Assembly (NCBI RefSeq): GCF_044759095.2
Contig: NZ_JBIYSM020000037.1
Span: 1 to 47,035, forward strand
Direction of reading: 5' to 3'
DNA: 47,035 bases
Source: JBIYSM02 sp044759095
Lineage (GTDB): Bacteria; Bacillota; Bacilli; Brevibacillales; Brevibacillaceae
Under the pieces are notes generated by a model. The model had not been told where the DNA came from and searched no databases. It worked only from the letters and a program-made list of their open reading frames with translations. This document shows positions 1 to 6,809 of this stretch, piece by piece. Both the position numbers and the translations under genes were made by a program. The number at the start of each line of letters is the position of its first letter. Within the stretch, counting starts at the first letter, position 1.

Positions 1-77
1 AGTTTGAAATTGAGGTCATTCCGAGGTTCCCGATTTAACCCGGGGCCTTTATGTATATATCGTCGCGATGTGTACTG
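1..77. repeat. Left copy of 77-bp terminal direct repeat (circle junction)
   Basis: Bases 1-77 are identical to bases 46959-47035. The repeat contains the last 38 bases of the serine integrase gene and the start of the intergenic region after it. A 77-bp exact overlap is a common k-mer length for short-read assemblers, so I read it as the join of a circular contig rather than a packaged terminal repeat. The unique genome is then 46,958 bp. Confidence 0.9.
53..75. other. Candidate attP core (imperfect palindrome next to the integrase gene)
   Basis: An imperfect inverted repeat (GTATATATCG, then TCG, then CGATGTGTAC; 8 of 10 positions pair) lies 15 bases after the integrase stop once the circle is closed, and before the integrase terminator. 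Large serine recombinases use short, roughly 50-bp, imperfectly palindromic attP sites that usually sit beside the int gene. The position fits. The assignment is inference; the crossover dinucleotide cannot be identified without attL and attR. Confidence 0.35.
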
Positions 78-160
78 GTATAACTCTTGATGATCTACCC
101 AAATTACTTATGATTCCCGATTTCACATTTTATTATACCCACATTTGATTTTCAAAAGAG

Positions 161-190
161 GTCGGACAATTAACGTCCGGCGCTTTTTTT
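161..190 (+). terminator. Rho-independent terminator after the integrase operon
   Basis: GTCGGAC, a 7-base loop, GTCCGGC (one G-T wobble), then GC and seven Ts on the plus strand. No plus-strand gene precedes it in the linear window, but on the circle the serine integrase ends at base 38, so this ends the rightward lysogeny transcript. That is independent support for circularity. Confidence 0.75.
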
Positions 191-195
191 CATAT

Positions 196-537
196 CTATG
201 CTCTAACCCCAGTAATTTTGTCCAGGTCAATCCATTGGATACTCTCATCATTGGCAAGCTTGATTTTGCGTGAATTCTGGTCAATCCACTTGATCACGCC
301 CCACATGCTACAGAAGGTACCCAGATTCTCCTTTACCGGTTTCCACCATGTCACGGTTACTGCGTAATCCTCCCGCGCCGAGTCCCTTATGAGATAGTGG
401 AAGTTCGCCAGCTCATCTTCTTCAAGCGTTGGTTGCGGCGAAAGTTTCTGATCCTCCTTGAGCTGCAAGTACAACTCCCTTTGCTCAGGCAAAACGAATC
501 GACTTGCGGCAAATATGTTTTCTATTTTGCTTGCCAT
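196..537 (-). CDS. YolD-like protein
   Basis: A protein of about 113 residues with the YolD-like pattern: an N-terminal ERELYLQLK helix, a QPTLEEDE segment, then a small beta domain with a GVIKWIDQNSRKIKL core. YolD proteins are usually encoded beside Y-family translesion polymerases (UvrX/YqjW) in Bacilli and are linked to DNA-damage responses. No Y-family polymerase is present in this window, so the usual partner is missing. The ATG at 537 is preferred over 561 because AAGGAAGG lies 9 bases before it. Its start overlaps the upstream LexA-like gene by 16 bases, so it is the last gene of a four-gene overlapping operon. Confidence 0.8.
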   Translation of the reverse strand: MASKIENIFAASRFVLPEQRELYLQLKEDQKLSPQPTLEEDELANFHYLIRDSAREDYAVTVTWWKPVKENLGTFCSMWGVIKWIDQNSRKIKLANDESIQWIDLDKITGVRA

Positions 538-773
538 CTGAATGTATCCTTCCTTTCCCATGCCTCCAGGAGTGTTATCTCATCCGGTCTCATGCGATCC
601 CATTCAATATATTCTTCTCGGGCGAGTAAGTCTAAGACTTCCATAACGCCCCCGCGGGATCGCCCCGTTTTCACACATAGTTCATCGACAGTCGGCAACC
701 GCCGGCGGCCAGCTGAAAAATTCGCGATTATACGTAGAACCTTTCTTTCAATATCAGACAGCAACGTCCTCAT
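522..773 (-). CDS. LexA-like winged-helix protein, second of a tandem pair
   Basis: An 83-residue stand-alone winged helix-turn-helix. Residues 6-60 follow the LexA DNA-binding layout: a helix around ERKVLRIIANF, LPTVDELCVKTG as the first part of the HTH, and GGVMEVLDLLAREEYI as the recognition helix and wing. Similarity to LexA is weaker than for its upstream neighbour. There is no Ala-Gly cleavage site and no Ser-Lys peptidase domain, so RecA could not trigger its self-cleavage. The gene overlaps the preceding LexA-domain gene by 20 bases and the YolD gene by 16, implying coupled translation. The target site is unknown; it may bind DNA alone or with its neighbour. Confidence 0.65.
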   Translation of the reverse strand: MRTLLSDIERKVLRIIANFSAGRRRLPTVDELCVKTGRSRGGVMEVLDLLAREEYIEWDRMRPDEITLLEAWERKDTFRWQAK

Positions 774-984
774 CCTCTACAACCTTGATGGTTCGCGGAA
801 AAGACGGCTCCCAGGTGATCAAGCCAAGCAGCTTTAGGTTTTCGAGGTGCCGGTGCATCGAACTTGATGATCGCAGGCCGACCATCTCGCACAGCTCACG
901 AATACTTGGTGCGTATTTATTTTTTTCGGTATACTCCATGATTGCTGCCAAAATGGATTGCTGTCTTTCAGTTACTCGTTGCAT
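754..984 (-). CDS. Stand-alone LexA DNA-binding domain
   Basis: 76 residues that match the N-terminal domain of LexA almost end to end: TERQQSILAAI helix 1, APSIRELCEMVGL (compare the PSIREI motif), SSSSMHRHLENLKLLGLI recognition helix and turn, then a PRTIKV strand. The protein ends where LexA would continue into its hinge and peptidase, so no self-cleavage is possible. Known LexA domains bind CGAAC-type half-sites. A non-cleavable version could compete with host LexA or hold an operator shut during SOS; that role is inference. It starts 2 bases after the WYL gene stop. A LexA-box-like site lies at the operon promoter, 1225-1238. Confidence 0.8.
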   Translation of the reverse strand: MQRVTERQQSILAAIMEYTEKNKYAPSIRELCEMVGLRSSSSMHRHLENLKLLGLITWEPSFPRTIKVVEDEDVAV

Positions 985-986
985 GC

Positions 987-1202
987 TTATGCCCCCTTCT
1001 TTTGATCTGCAGGATATATAGCAAGAATGTTATCGATAGCGAAAATACGGGGAGCACGCCTTTCCAAGCAAAATGCTTTTATCCGATTCCCCTCGATTGC
1101 TCGCAAGCGGAGCGTTCGCTTACTCGTCTGTCCGAAACGATCCAGATAGATGACATCAACGAGCTGTCCGGCAGCTAAATACCTCTGTAAATCGTGCAGC
1201 AT
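987..1202 (-). CDS. Small WYL-like protein, first gene of the SOS-type cassette
   Basis: A protein of about 71 residues resembling a lone WYL domain: VDVIYLDRFGQTSKRTLRLRA as the SH3-like beta core, then IKAFCLERRAPRIFAIDNIL, the usual conserved second half. WYL domains act as ligand sensors in regulators and are common near defence and DNA-damage genes. The ATG at 1202 is chosen because AAAGGGTGAG lies just before it and because the promoter and LexA-box-like site (1225-1271) fall inside the longer reading frame that would begin at 1271. Next comes the LexA-domain gene, 2 bases downstream. The ligand is unknown. Confidence 0.65.
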   Translation of the reverse strand: MLHDLQRYLAAGQLVDVIYLDRFGQTSKRTLRLRAIEGNRIKAFCLERRAPRIFAIDNILAIYPADQKKGA

Positions 1203-1224
1203 GTCGCTCACCCTTTCAAAAATA

Positions 1225-1271
1225 AGAACGTCCGTTCCCTTATTATATGCGAACAACATGCGAACATGCAA
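1225..1271 (-). promoter_or_regulatory. Leftward promoter with LexA-box-like operator and CGAAC repeats
   Basis: On the minus strand TATAAT lies at 1247-1242 with TTGCAT 18 bases upstream (1271-1266). Just past the -10, 1225-1238 reads AGAACGTCCGTTCC, matching 12 of 14 positions of the Bacillus LexA box CGAACRNRYGTTYC. In the spacer and -35, ATGCGAACA occurs at 1247-1255 and 1258-1266, with a one-mismatch copy at 1266-1274. The 11-bp spacing is one helical turn, and each copy carries a LexA-like CGAAC half-site. This looks like an SOS-regulated and perhaps self-regulated promoter for the WYL-LexA-LexA-YolD operon. Confidence 0.6.
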
Positions 1272-1272
1272 A

Positions 1273-1299
1273 CAAAAAACCCCTCTTTTGACGAGGGGC
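1273..1299 (-). terminator. Rho-independent terminator of the ATPase-protease operon
   Basis: On the minus strand CCCCTC, a 7-base loop, GAGGGG, then six Ts. It lies 8 bases past the stop of the subtilase gene and separates that operon from the SOS-type cassette promoter. Confidence 0.85.
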
Positions 1300-1306
1300 T
1301 TCCGAA

Positions 1307-3610
1307 CTACTGAATAAGGATTTCGTTTCTGGCCTTTACTTGGACCATCTGTAATTTGTTGTATTCGCGTAAAGTTTCATCGTAAGCATTGCCCTGATAA
1401 TCCTTATAATGAACAGTTACAACAATCGCATAATGGAAAAAATCACCGTTATTCTGAACATTTCGATCCATCGCATGTAGTACAAGATAAGGAGAATCAA
1501 GTTCACTATATTTAAATGATGAGACATCCCGTTTCACAACCGCATCCCACTTGAAATTTGCTCTTCTTTGCTGCTCTTTTTGATACTGATTACCCGATTT
1601 TGTCCATGGATAATTATTACGTACCCATCCTTGATCTAACAGTGCTTGAACTTCTTTCTCTTGCGTTACAATATTGAGCTTAGCTGATTTTTTCCCAGTT
1701 GTAACACCTTTCGGCGCTTTGAAAACATAGGTATTTACATTCGGATAGAATGTGTCTTCGATGCAGTTTGTCGTATAATCCTCAGTGTGAATACCATTCG
1801 GTGTAGTTGCAATTGCAATTGTCCACCTTATATCGACACGACCTTTATAATCAAGCCCTTTTACCACCGGAACCTGGAGCTTTGAATACTGCTTAGGAAG
1901 CATTTGTTGCTTATACAAAACCGTCACTTTGTTTGGAGCACAACCCAATATCTCTTCAACAGTTTCTGGTACAACACCATACCCCAAGTATTTATCGTAT
2001 TTCTTATTCGGGTGGTTTGCGCTGTGAATGAGTAATGCTCTAGCAACAAGCGGGCTGGCAACACCACATCTCCCAATAATTTCCGCCGCTTTAGAAGCTA
2101 CTAAGGGTGCGGCAAAGCTTGTCCCAGCATCGAACATTCTATTAACCCCATCATAACCTACTAGATGAAATGGATTTTGTTCGCATCCTCCGAACGCAAC
2201 CACATCTGGTTTTACTTTACACCCTTCTCTTCCTTCTCCTATTGAACTATAGGGAGCTCTAACGATTTCGCTAGGAGAATCAAAAGTATAGGCACCTACC
2301 GCTAAGTTATTGATGGTATCGGAAGGAGCCTGAATTCTCCGTTCTTCCTCGTCAGGATGATCGCCATCATTTCCAACTGCCACCACAAAGAGTCTTTCAC
2401 CTTTACCAGTTAGCCTGTCAATTACATAAGTGAACCTTGAGATGTAATCATCCTCAATGGCACCTTCTGGTCCAATTGATAAATTAAACACCTTGATATC
2501 TTCTCTTTTTGGAACATGTTCCTCAATTGCATCAATTACTTCGTAAAGATCAGGGTCAGTAGGATCAGATAATGGAAAAACCCGAAAACTTTCGACAGAA
2601 ACTGCTGGTGTAGGTAATGCTTGACTCGACTTATATTTTTGTAAATTGCCATATAAAAGGCTTCCCGCAACTGCGTTCCCATGCTTCATAAATTCAGTAT
2701 CTTCATCGCTGGCGACAGCGTCTTGGTTCTTTACAAAGGATTGAAAGTATGAATTTCTGTCATCTACTCCACCATCGAACATACCCACGATGATTGATGA
2801 TTTAAGGCCATCGACCGGTGTATTCGGCATTGGAATGTTAGTAAGACTCCGGCTAACTTTCGGTATTCCTCTAAATCGAAGTGGATGAGCAGTCCTGATC
2901 GGGTTAAAAACAAGGATATTTTGAAGTAGTTGCCGATCCACATACATGCTCATAAATAGAGGTCCAGGATTATAACTTCTCCATTTAAACTTTTCTGGGT
3001 TTCCCCCAAACCTTTCATACAACGAAGTGAACTTTTCAATTACCTCATCTTCTAAATCGCCGAAAGGATGCAAGACGAGTTCAACTCTCCCGGACTCCCA
3101 ATCGTCACCAAAACTATTAAGTAACTCTGTATTATCACCGAAGAAAAAGTCCTCAATAAGTCTTGCTTCATCTACAAATCCTTTAGGCAGTAGTCCCTCC
3201 TTTTGATTAAGCTGTCTTTCAAAATATTTGAGGGAGTCATCCGACATCCTAAGAAAAACTTGCTTTCCAATTACTTCTTTTGGTTGATTGTTTTTATCGA
3301 GAACTGTAGAGACCCATTTTTTTGACCCTACATCGGTAGCTCCTGCGTGGCGAATCAAAGTGTTAGGATGGAAGGACTTTGCGGTATATCCCGGTAGCAT
3401 TTTCAGGTTTAATACAACTTCGTTTACTCGGTATGGAACATCAACCGAGCTGATAACCTGCTTGATTTCTTTGATACCGTTGAGAAATTTGTTCCTCGAC
3501 TCTTCAAATGTAGGCAGGTTTTTTTGTTCAATAGGTGGACCCTGTCTAGGTTTGTCGGGTGTTACATAATGTTCACCATTACCGAGAATTGGCAAAAATC
3601 CGTCCATCAC
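1307..3610 (-). CDS. ietS: Subtilisin-like serine protease (S8), IetS-like
   Basis: 767 residues. The S8 peptidase domain spans about 265-560 with a complete catalytic set: Asp279 in GMFDGG, His310 in KHGNAVAG, Asn414 of the oxyanion hole in VGNDGD, and Ser498 in DAGTSFAAP. The N-terminal 260 residues and the C-terminal 200 are not recognisable from sequence alone. There is no signal peptide, so it acts in the cytoplasm. It overlaps the AAA+ ATPase gene by 4 bases (ATGA). This pairing matches IetA/IetS, first described as a plasmid toxin-antitoxin and incompatibility locus and later reported as an antiphage system. The gene is AT-richer than the structural genes, suggesting separate acquisition. 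Family assignment is firm; the defence role is inferred from architecture. Confidence 0.85.
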   Translation of the reverse strand: MMDGFLPILGNGEHYVTPDKPRQGPPIEQKNLPTFEESRNKFLNGIKEIKQVISSVDVPYRVNEVVLNLKMLPGYTAKSFHPNTLIRHAGATDVGSKKWVSTVLDKNNQPKEVIGKQVFLRMSDDSLKYFERQLNQKEGLLPKGFVDEARLIEDFFFGDNTELLNSFGDDWESGRVELVLHPFGDLEDEVIEKFTSLYERFGGNPEKFKWRSYNPGPLFMSMYVDRQLLQNILVFNPIRTAHPLRFRGIPKVSRSLTNIPMPNTPVDGLKSSIIVGMFDGGVDDRNSYFQSFVKNQDAVASDEDTEFMKHGNAVAGSLLYGNLQKYKSSQALPTPAVSVESFRVFPLSDPTDPDLYEVIDAIEEHVPKREDIKVFNLSIGPEGAIEDDYISRFTYVIDRLTGKGERLFVVAVGNDGDHPDEEERRIQAPSDTINNLAVGAYTFDSPSEIVRAPYSSIGEGREGCKVKPDVVAFGGCEQNPFHLVGYDGVNRMFDAGTSFAAPLVASKAAEIIGRCGVASPLVARALLIHSANHPNKKYDKYLGYGVVPETVEEILGCAPNKVTVLYKQQMLPKQYSKLQVPVVKGLDYKGRVDIRWTIAIATTPNGIHTEDYTTNCIEDTFYPNVNTYVFKAPKGVTTGKKSAKLNIVTQEKEVQALLDQGWVRNNYPWTKSGNQYQKEQQRRANFKWDAVVKRDVSSFKYSELDSPYLVLHAMDRNVQNNGDFFHYAIVVTVHYKDYQGNAYDETLREYNKLQMVQVKARNEILIQ

Positions 3611-4719
3611 TTATTCCGCTCCTTTTCGTCCTTGTCTTTTAGATAATATTGAACAGTCGACGGTGGTTTCCCTAACCAATCAGCTAATTCACGTACAGAA
3701 AGTTGAAAACAGTCCCTCGCTACCTTCGAGAATTTCTTATAAAAAATTGTTTCCCTTTTATCTGTGAATGACGCCAATTCTTGAAAAATAATCCGAGTAA
3801 GATCTTCGTTTGAGATGATAGCCTTCCGTCTAGCACGTTCCGAAAGCTTACAAACGTCAGCACAAGACAATCCTTCGGTTAAATTAGCTAATATTAATAA
3901 CAGATTTTTTGTGCGATCATCATTTACATCCTGAAATTGTTCTTGTAACAATTGCAATCGTTCATTTTCACCTGGTAATTCTAACTCGATTGTCCTATCA
4001 AATCTTCTCCAAATTGCACGGTCAAGCAACTCTGGGTGATTTGTTGCCGCCATCAGAATTGAATGAGAAGGCCAGTCTTCAAGTTCTTTAAGAAGTACAT
4101 TAACAATCCTTTTTAATTCTCCAAGATCTGACATGTCATCTCTTTTCTTTGCCACAGCATCAAATTCATCGAGGAATAGTAATGACGGTTCTTGTCTGGC
4201 ATAGTCGATTACGCTTTTTATGTTTTGACCTGTCTTACCGAGATAACTCGAAATAGATGTCGCTAGGTCTAGGGTGACAAATTTGAGTTTAAACACTCCA
4301 GACAGGTAATTTGCTAAGTATGTCTTACCGACCCCTGGGGGACCATAAAGAAGTATGGAAGAAGGCGGATTTAAACCAGCTGCGATAAGCTTAGGCGCTT
4401 GCTCCCTTTCAGCGATAAAGTCATCAATCAACCTTTCGACTTTAACAGATAATACTGGCTTATTTACATCTACCGGCTCCTCAACAACTGCTAATGATTT
4501 CCTTGATTCAGCATCAAGCGGTCCTCCGTCAATCCCAACTGACCTTAAAGTGTTCGCTCCGATTCCGTGATAAGCCAGTGCATCAGCAATTTCCTTTGCA
4601 ACGTCAGGGTGACTGTCCTTTAATCGTCTTATCAGACGGGTGCAAATGGATCTAACTGTCCGATGATCGTTATCGAGACTCGCTCGCACAAGCTTTGGAA
4701 TGTATGATTCTATGCTCAT
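3607..4719 (-). CDS. ietA: AAA+ ATPase with C-terminal HTH, IetA-like
   Basis: 370 residues. The AAA+ domain covers about 85-300: Walker A GPPGVGKT at 126-133, Walker B LFLDEFD at 181-187, sensor-1 Asn227 in AATN, and arginine-finger candidates in RRFDR around 238-242. The last 30 residues read as a helix-turn-helix (LSVRELADWLG, then PSTVQYYLK), which I do not expect in a generic AAA+ protein. The partner is the downstream S8 protease, overlapping by 4 bases. In IetAS-type pairs the ATPase is thought to control the protease. The HTH could allow autoregulation at the inverted repeat 4758-4799. The ATG at 4719 is preceded by AAGGGGAA. Confidence 0.8.
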   Translation of the reverse strand: MSIESYIPKLVRASLDNDHRTVRSICTRLIRRLKDSHPDVAKEIADALAYHGIGANTLRSVGIDGGPLDAESRKSLAVVEEPVDVNKPVLSVKVERLIDDFIAEREQAPKLIAAGLNPPSSILLYGPPGVGKTYLANYLSGVFKLKFVTLDLATSISSYLGKTGQNIKSVIDYARQEPSLLFLDEFDAVAKKRDDMSDLGELKRIVNVLLKELEDWPSHSILMAATNHPELLDRAIWRRFDRTIELELPGENERLQLLQEQFQDVNDDRTKNLLLILANLTEGLSCADVCKLSERARRKAIISNEDLTRIIFQELASFTDKRETIFYKKFSKVARDCFQLSVRELADWLGKPPSTVQYYLKDKDEKERNK

Positions 4720-4757
4720 CGCATGATTCCCCTTACAAACGCTATTTTTCGTACACC

Positions 4758-4799
4758 TACATAATATTATATTATCAACTGTTATTCAATGATTATGTA
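4758..4799 (-). promoter_or_regulatory. Promoter of the ATPase-protease operon inside an inverted repeat
   Basis: On the minus strand TTGAAT (4789-4784), a 17-bp spacer and TATTAT (4766-4761) form a good promoter. A perfect 8-bp inverted repeat, TACATAAT at 4758-4765 and ATTATGTA at 4792-4799, brackets it; one arm covers the -10. The layout suggests a protein-controlled operator. The bound factor is unknown; the HTH of the ATPase is one candidate. Confidence 0.5.
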
Positions 4800-4853
4800 C
4801 GAATAAAATCAATGCGACTAATTTGTAATACAGTCAACTCGACTGATTAAAAC

Positions 4854-4886
4854 GAAAAAACCCTCCTCCGGGTCACCGAAGGAGGG
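4854..4886 (-). terminator. Terminator of the late operon
   Basis: On the minus strand CCCTCCT, a 12-base loop, AGGAGGG, then seven Ts. It lies 13 bases beyond the last lysis gene and marks the end of the leftward structural transcript. Bases 4800-4853 upstream of the ATPase promoter hold nothing else I can recognise. Confidence 0.9.
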
Positions 4887-4898
4887 CGTCGTTTATTG

Positions 4899-5207
4899 TC
4901 ACACCTTTTTCAGTCTACTTCGCAGATAACGATACATCCAAGTCACCAGCCATGCCCACGCGACTTTACCGCCGATCAGCGCGAATCCCGCTTTTATCCG
5001 TACTGGTAGCCGGTCGTAACAGTCTATGACGTACCGCTCTCGGTTGAACAGAAAGTCAACAGCGTGCGGATATCGTTGTTCGACCTCCCGCATGAATCGC
5101 CCCAGCTTTGGGAACAAGTCTGCAGCCATAGCGAGGGCAACGCAAACAAGCAGGGCGATTACCAGGCCCCACTCCTGCATAAACACCGTTATTTGATCCA
5201 ACAACAT
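4899..5207 (-). CDS. Small membrane protein after the endolysin
   Basis: About 102 residues. A hydrophobic segment at about 12-32 (WGLVIALLVCVALAMAADLF) is a clear transmembrane helix, and a second moderately hydrophobic segment lies near the C-terminus around AGFALIGGKVAWAWLVTWM. The basic tail ends in RSRLKKV. Last gene of the late operon, placed after holin and amidase, so an accessory lysis or envelope role is plausible. I do not recognise the family. The ATG at 5207 has AAAGGATG upstream; a GTG at 5216 is the alternative and would overlap the amidase. Confidence 0.7.
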   Translation of the reverse strand: MLLDQITVFMQEWGLVIALLVCVALAMAADLFPKLGRFMREVEQRYPHAVDFLFNRERYVIDCYDRLPVRIKAGFALIGGKVAWAWLVTWMYRYLRSRLKKV

Positions 5208-5208
5208 A

Positions 5209-6111
5209 CTACACACATCCTTTCAGCTTCACGGTTTTCGTTTCCCCGTCCCACTCCACCATCAGGCCTAGTGCTGCGGCGATCTCCTGTGACCAGGCGT
5301 AACCGGTCCCACCAATAATCTTCAGGCTGGCCAACGCCTTTCCATTGAGTGTCACGGTCTTGCTGGCGTCATGCCAGCCGACGACCGCTCCCTTCCCTAC
5401 AGCCTCCGCCACCGCACGGACCGGCAGAAACGACTTCCCGTCGCTAAGGATTCCACGGACGGCCAAGATTTTTCCGTTTACTTCGATAGCACAAGAGTTA
5501 TCCACATTCACCTGCTCTTTTTGTGAATTGTCTGTGGATTCGTGAAAAATTACGCCCCAGTACTCGCAGATGGTGACAGCCAGAGCGGTTGCGCACTTTT
5601 CTCGGTAGTCCGACGTTTTAAGTAGTGAGCACTCGTCTCGGTTAGTCATGAATCCCAACTCTGTAAGAATTCCTGGGATACCGTGTCGGCCACTCTCCCG
5701 GGTAATGTGGAGGTCTGCCCGCTTCACGCCACGATTAGAAAGCCCCGTCAACTCAACGAGCTTCTGCTGAAGGATATCTGCAAGCTGCTGCGCCTGGTCA
5801 TTGGTAAAAGTCTCGATGCCGTGTGCAGGCCCCCATCCGCTCCCTGCTGCATTGGCGTGGATGGAGACGAGCAGGACGTCATATCCCCGCCGCTTTAACT
5901 CCCGTGCTAGGTTGGTACGTTTGATCAGCGGCATGTCCGTGTCGTCGGTTACCGTCAGGCGGGCGTCGATCCCGGATGCCTGTAGCTTCTTTTGCAGTCG
6001 TCGGGCAACGTCCCGGTTAAATTCATACTCCCGGAGCAATCCGTCCGGGGAGCGTTTGCCCGGTGTCTCGGCGCCGTGGCCGGGGTCGATCAATACGATC
6101 CGTTTTGCCAT
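5209..6111 (-). CDS. Endolysin: N-acetylmuramoyl-L-alanine amidase (Amidase_3)
   Basis: 300 residues. Residues 1-185 are a zinc amidase of the LytC/CwlV type: metal ligands His12 (DPGHG), Glu30 (REYEF) and His85 (SIHAN), with catalytic Glu151 (TELGF). It cleaves the bond between muramic acid and L-alanine of peptidoglycan. Residues 205-300 form a repeat of the copper amine oxidase N-terminal stalk type (ILSDGKSFLPVRAVAEAVG, then NGKALASLKIIGG), common in wall-targeting enzymes of Paenibacillus and Brevibacillus relatives. No signal peptide, so the holin upstream must release it. It starts 1 base after the holin stop. Confidence 0.92.
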   Translation of the reverse strand: MAKRIVLIDPGHGAETPGKRSPDGLLREYEFNRDVARRLQKKLQASGIDARLTVTDDTDMPLIKRTNLARELKRRGYDVLLVSIHANAAGSGWGPAHGIETFTNDQAQQLADILQQKLVELTGLSNRGVKRADLHITRESGRHGIPGILTELGFMTNRDECSLLKTSDYREKCATALAVTICEYWGVIFHESTDNSQKEQVNVDNSCAIEVNGKILAVRGILSDGKSFLPVRAVAEAVGKGAVVGWHDASKTVTLNGKALASLKIIGGTGYAWSQEIAAALGLMVEWDGETKTVKLKGCV

Positions 6112-6112
6112 G

Positions 6113-6559
6113 TTACTTTGCTGCCCCTTTCTCTTGTAACTGCTCCATCATCTGTTTGAAAAACGCCGGCATCGGCACGCCCAGAACGCCTAAGTTTTCA
6201 ACGATGCTCAATCCTTCACGGCCAATGTAAAAATATAATGCCAAGGTTCTAAATACCGGCGTCTCATTCCCTACCATCTGATCGCAAAGTACAGCCAAAC
6301 CGATGACGACCAGAACAACGATCTTGCGGATTCCACCCCAAAACATCACGTCGCTGTTGACCTTATTTCTTTTGACAGCACCAAGAAAGCCGGTTGCGTA
6401 GTCGACGATCATGCAGAAAATGAGAAGCTTCAGGGGGGCATCCCACCCGCCGAGAAATGTGCTTATTGTAGCGCCGACAATAGCGACAGCTCCACCAACT
6501 GCAGTTTCTTTTTCACTTGATCCGATCGCTGCTGTAACTAACGTGCTTTTGATACTCAC
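6113..6559 (-). CDS. Phage holin (Holin_4 family)
   Basis: 148 residues. Three hydrophobic stretches near 20-38, 43-60 and 75-95 and the central DYATGFLGAVKR segment are typical of the holin family found in Bacillus and Clostridium phages. It forms the membrane lesion that releases the amidase encoded next. The start is GTG at 6559 with GGAGGG 9 bases upstream; an out-of-frame ATG lies inside that spacer. Confidence 0.88.
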   Translation of the reverse strand: MSIKSTLVTAAIGSSEKETAVGGAVAIVGATISTFLGGWDAPLKLLIFCMIVDYATGFLGAVKRNKVNSDVMFWGGIRKIVVLVVIGLAVLCDQMVGNETPVFRTLALYFYIGREGLSIVENLGVLGVPMPAFFKQMMEQLQEKGAAK

Positions 6560-6579
6560 TCATCTTCCCTCCTTGGGGC

Positions 6580-6606
6580 AAAAATGAAGGGGAGACGCAG
6601 CTCCCC
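6580..6606 (-). terminator. Possible attenuator between XkdX and holin genes
   Basis: On the minus strand GGGGAG, a 6-base loop, CTCCCC, followed after TTCA by five Ts. The T-tract is offset from the stem, so this is a weak or partial terminator that could reduce holin expression relative to the tail genes. Confidence 0.4.
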
Positions 6607-6645
6607 ATGAAAAAACGCCCTCTCTCGTTTTGAGAAAAGACCGTC

Positions 6646-6783
6646 CTATCGCGGTGTTGCCACGATGTTTTCTTTTTCCTCTTGTGTGATATACCCTTTT
6701 GCAACTGCGGTATCCAGTTGCTGCTCTGTGACTGTACCGTTAATCCGGCACATCAGAAAATAGTTGAACAGCCTGCTTGCCAT
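6646..6783 (-). CDS. XkdX family protein
   Basis: A 45-residue protein (starts MASRLFNYFLMCRINGTVTE and ends ENIVATPR). XkdX-type proteins of the PBSX and phage groups share the short aromatic start followed by a TEEQLD...VAKGYIT helix pair, seen here as TEQQLDTAVAKGYIT. They sit between tail-fibre and lysis genes, as here. Function is unknown. GGGGGAATGCTTT precedes the ATG. Confidence 0.85.
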   Translation of the reverse strand: MASRLFNYFLMCRINGTVTEQQLDTAVAKGYITQEEKENIVATPR

Positions 6784-6809
6784 AAAGCATTCCCCCTTTC
6801 AAGACCACT

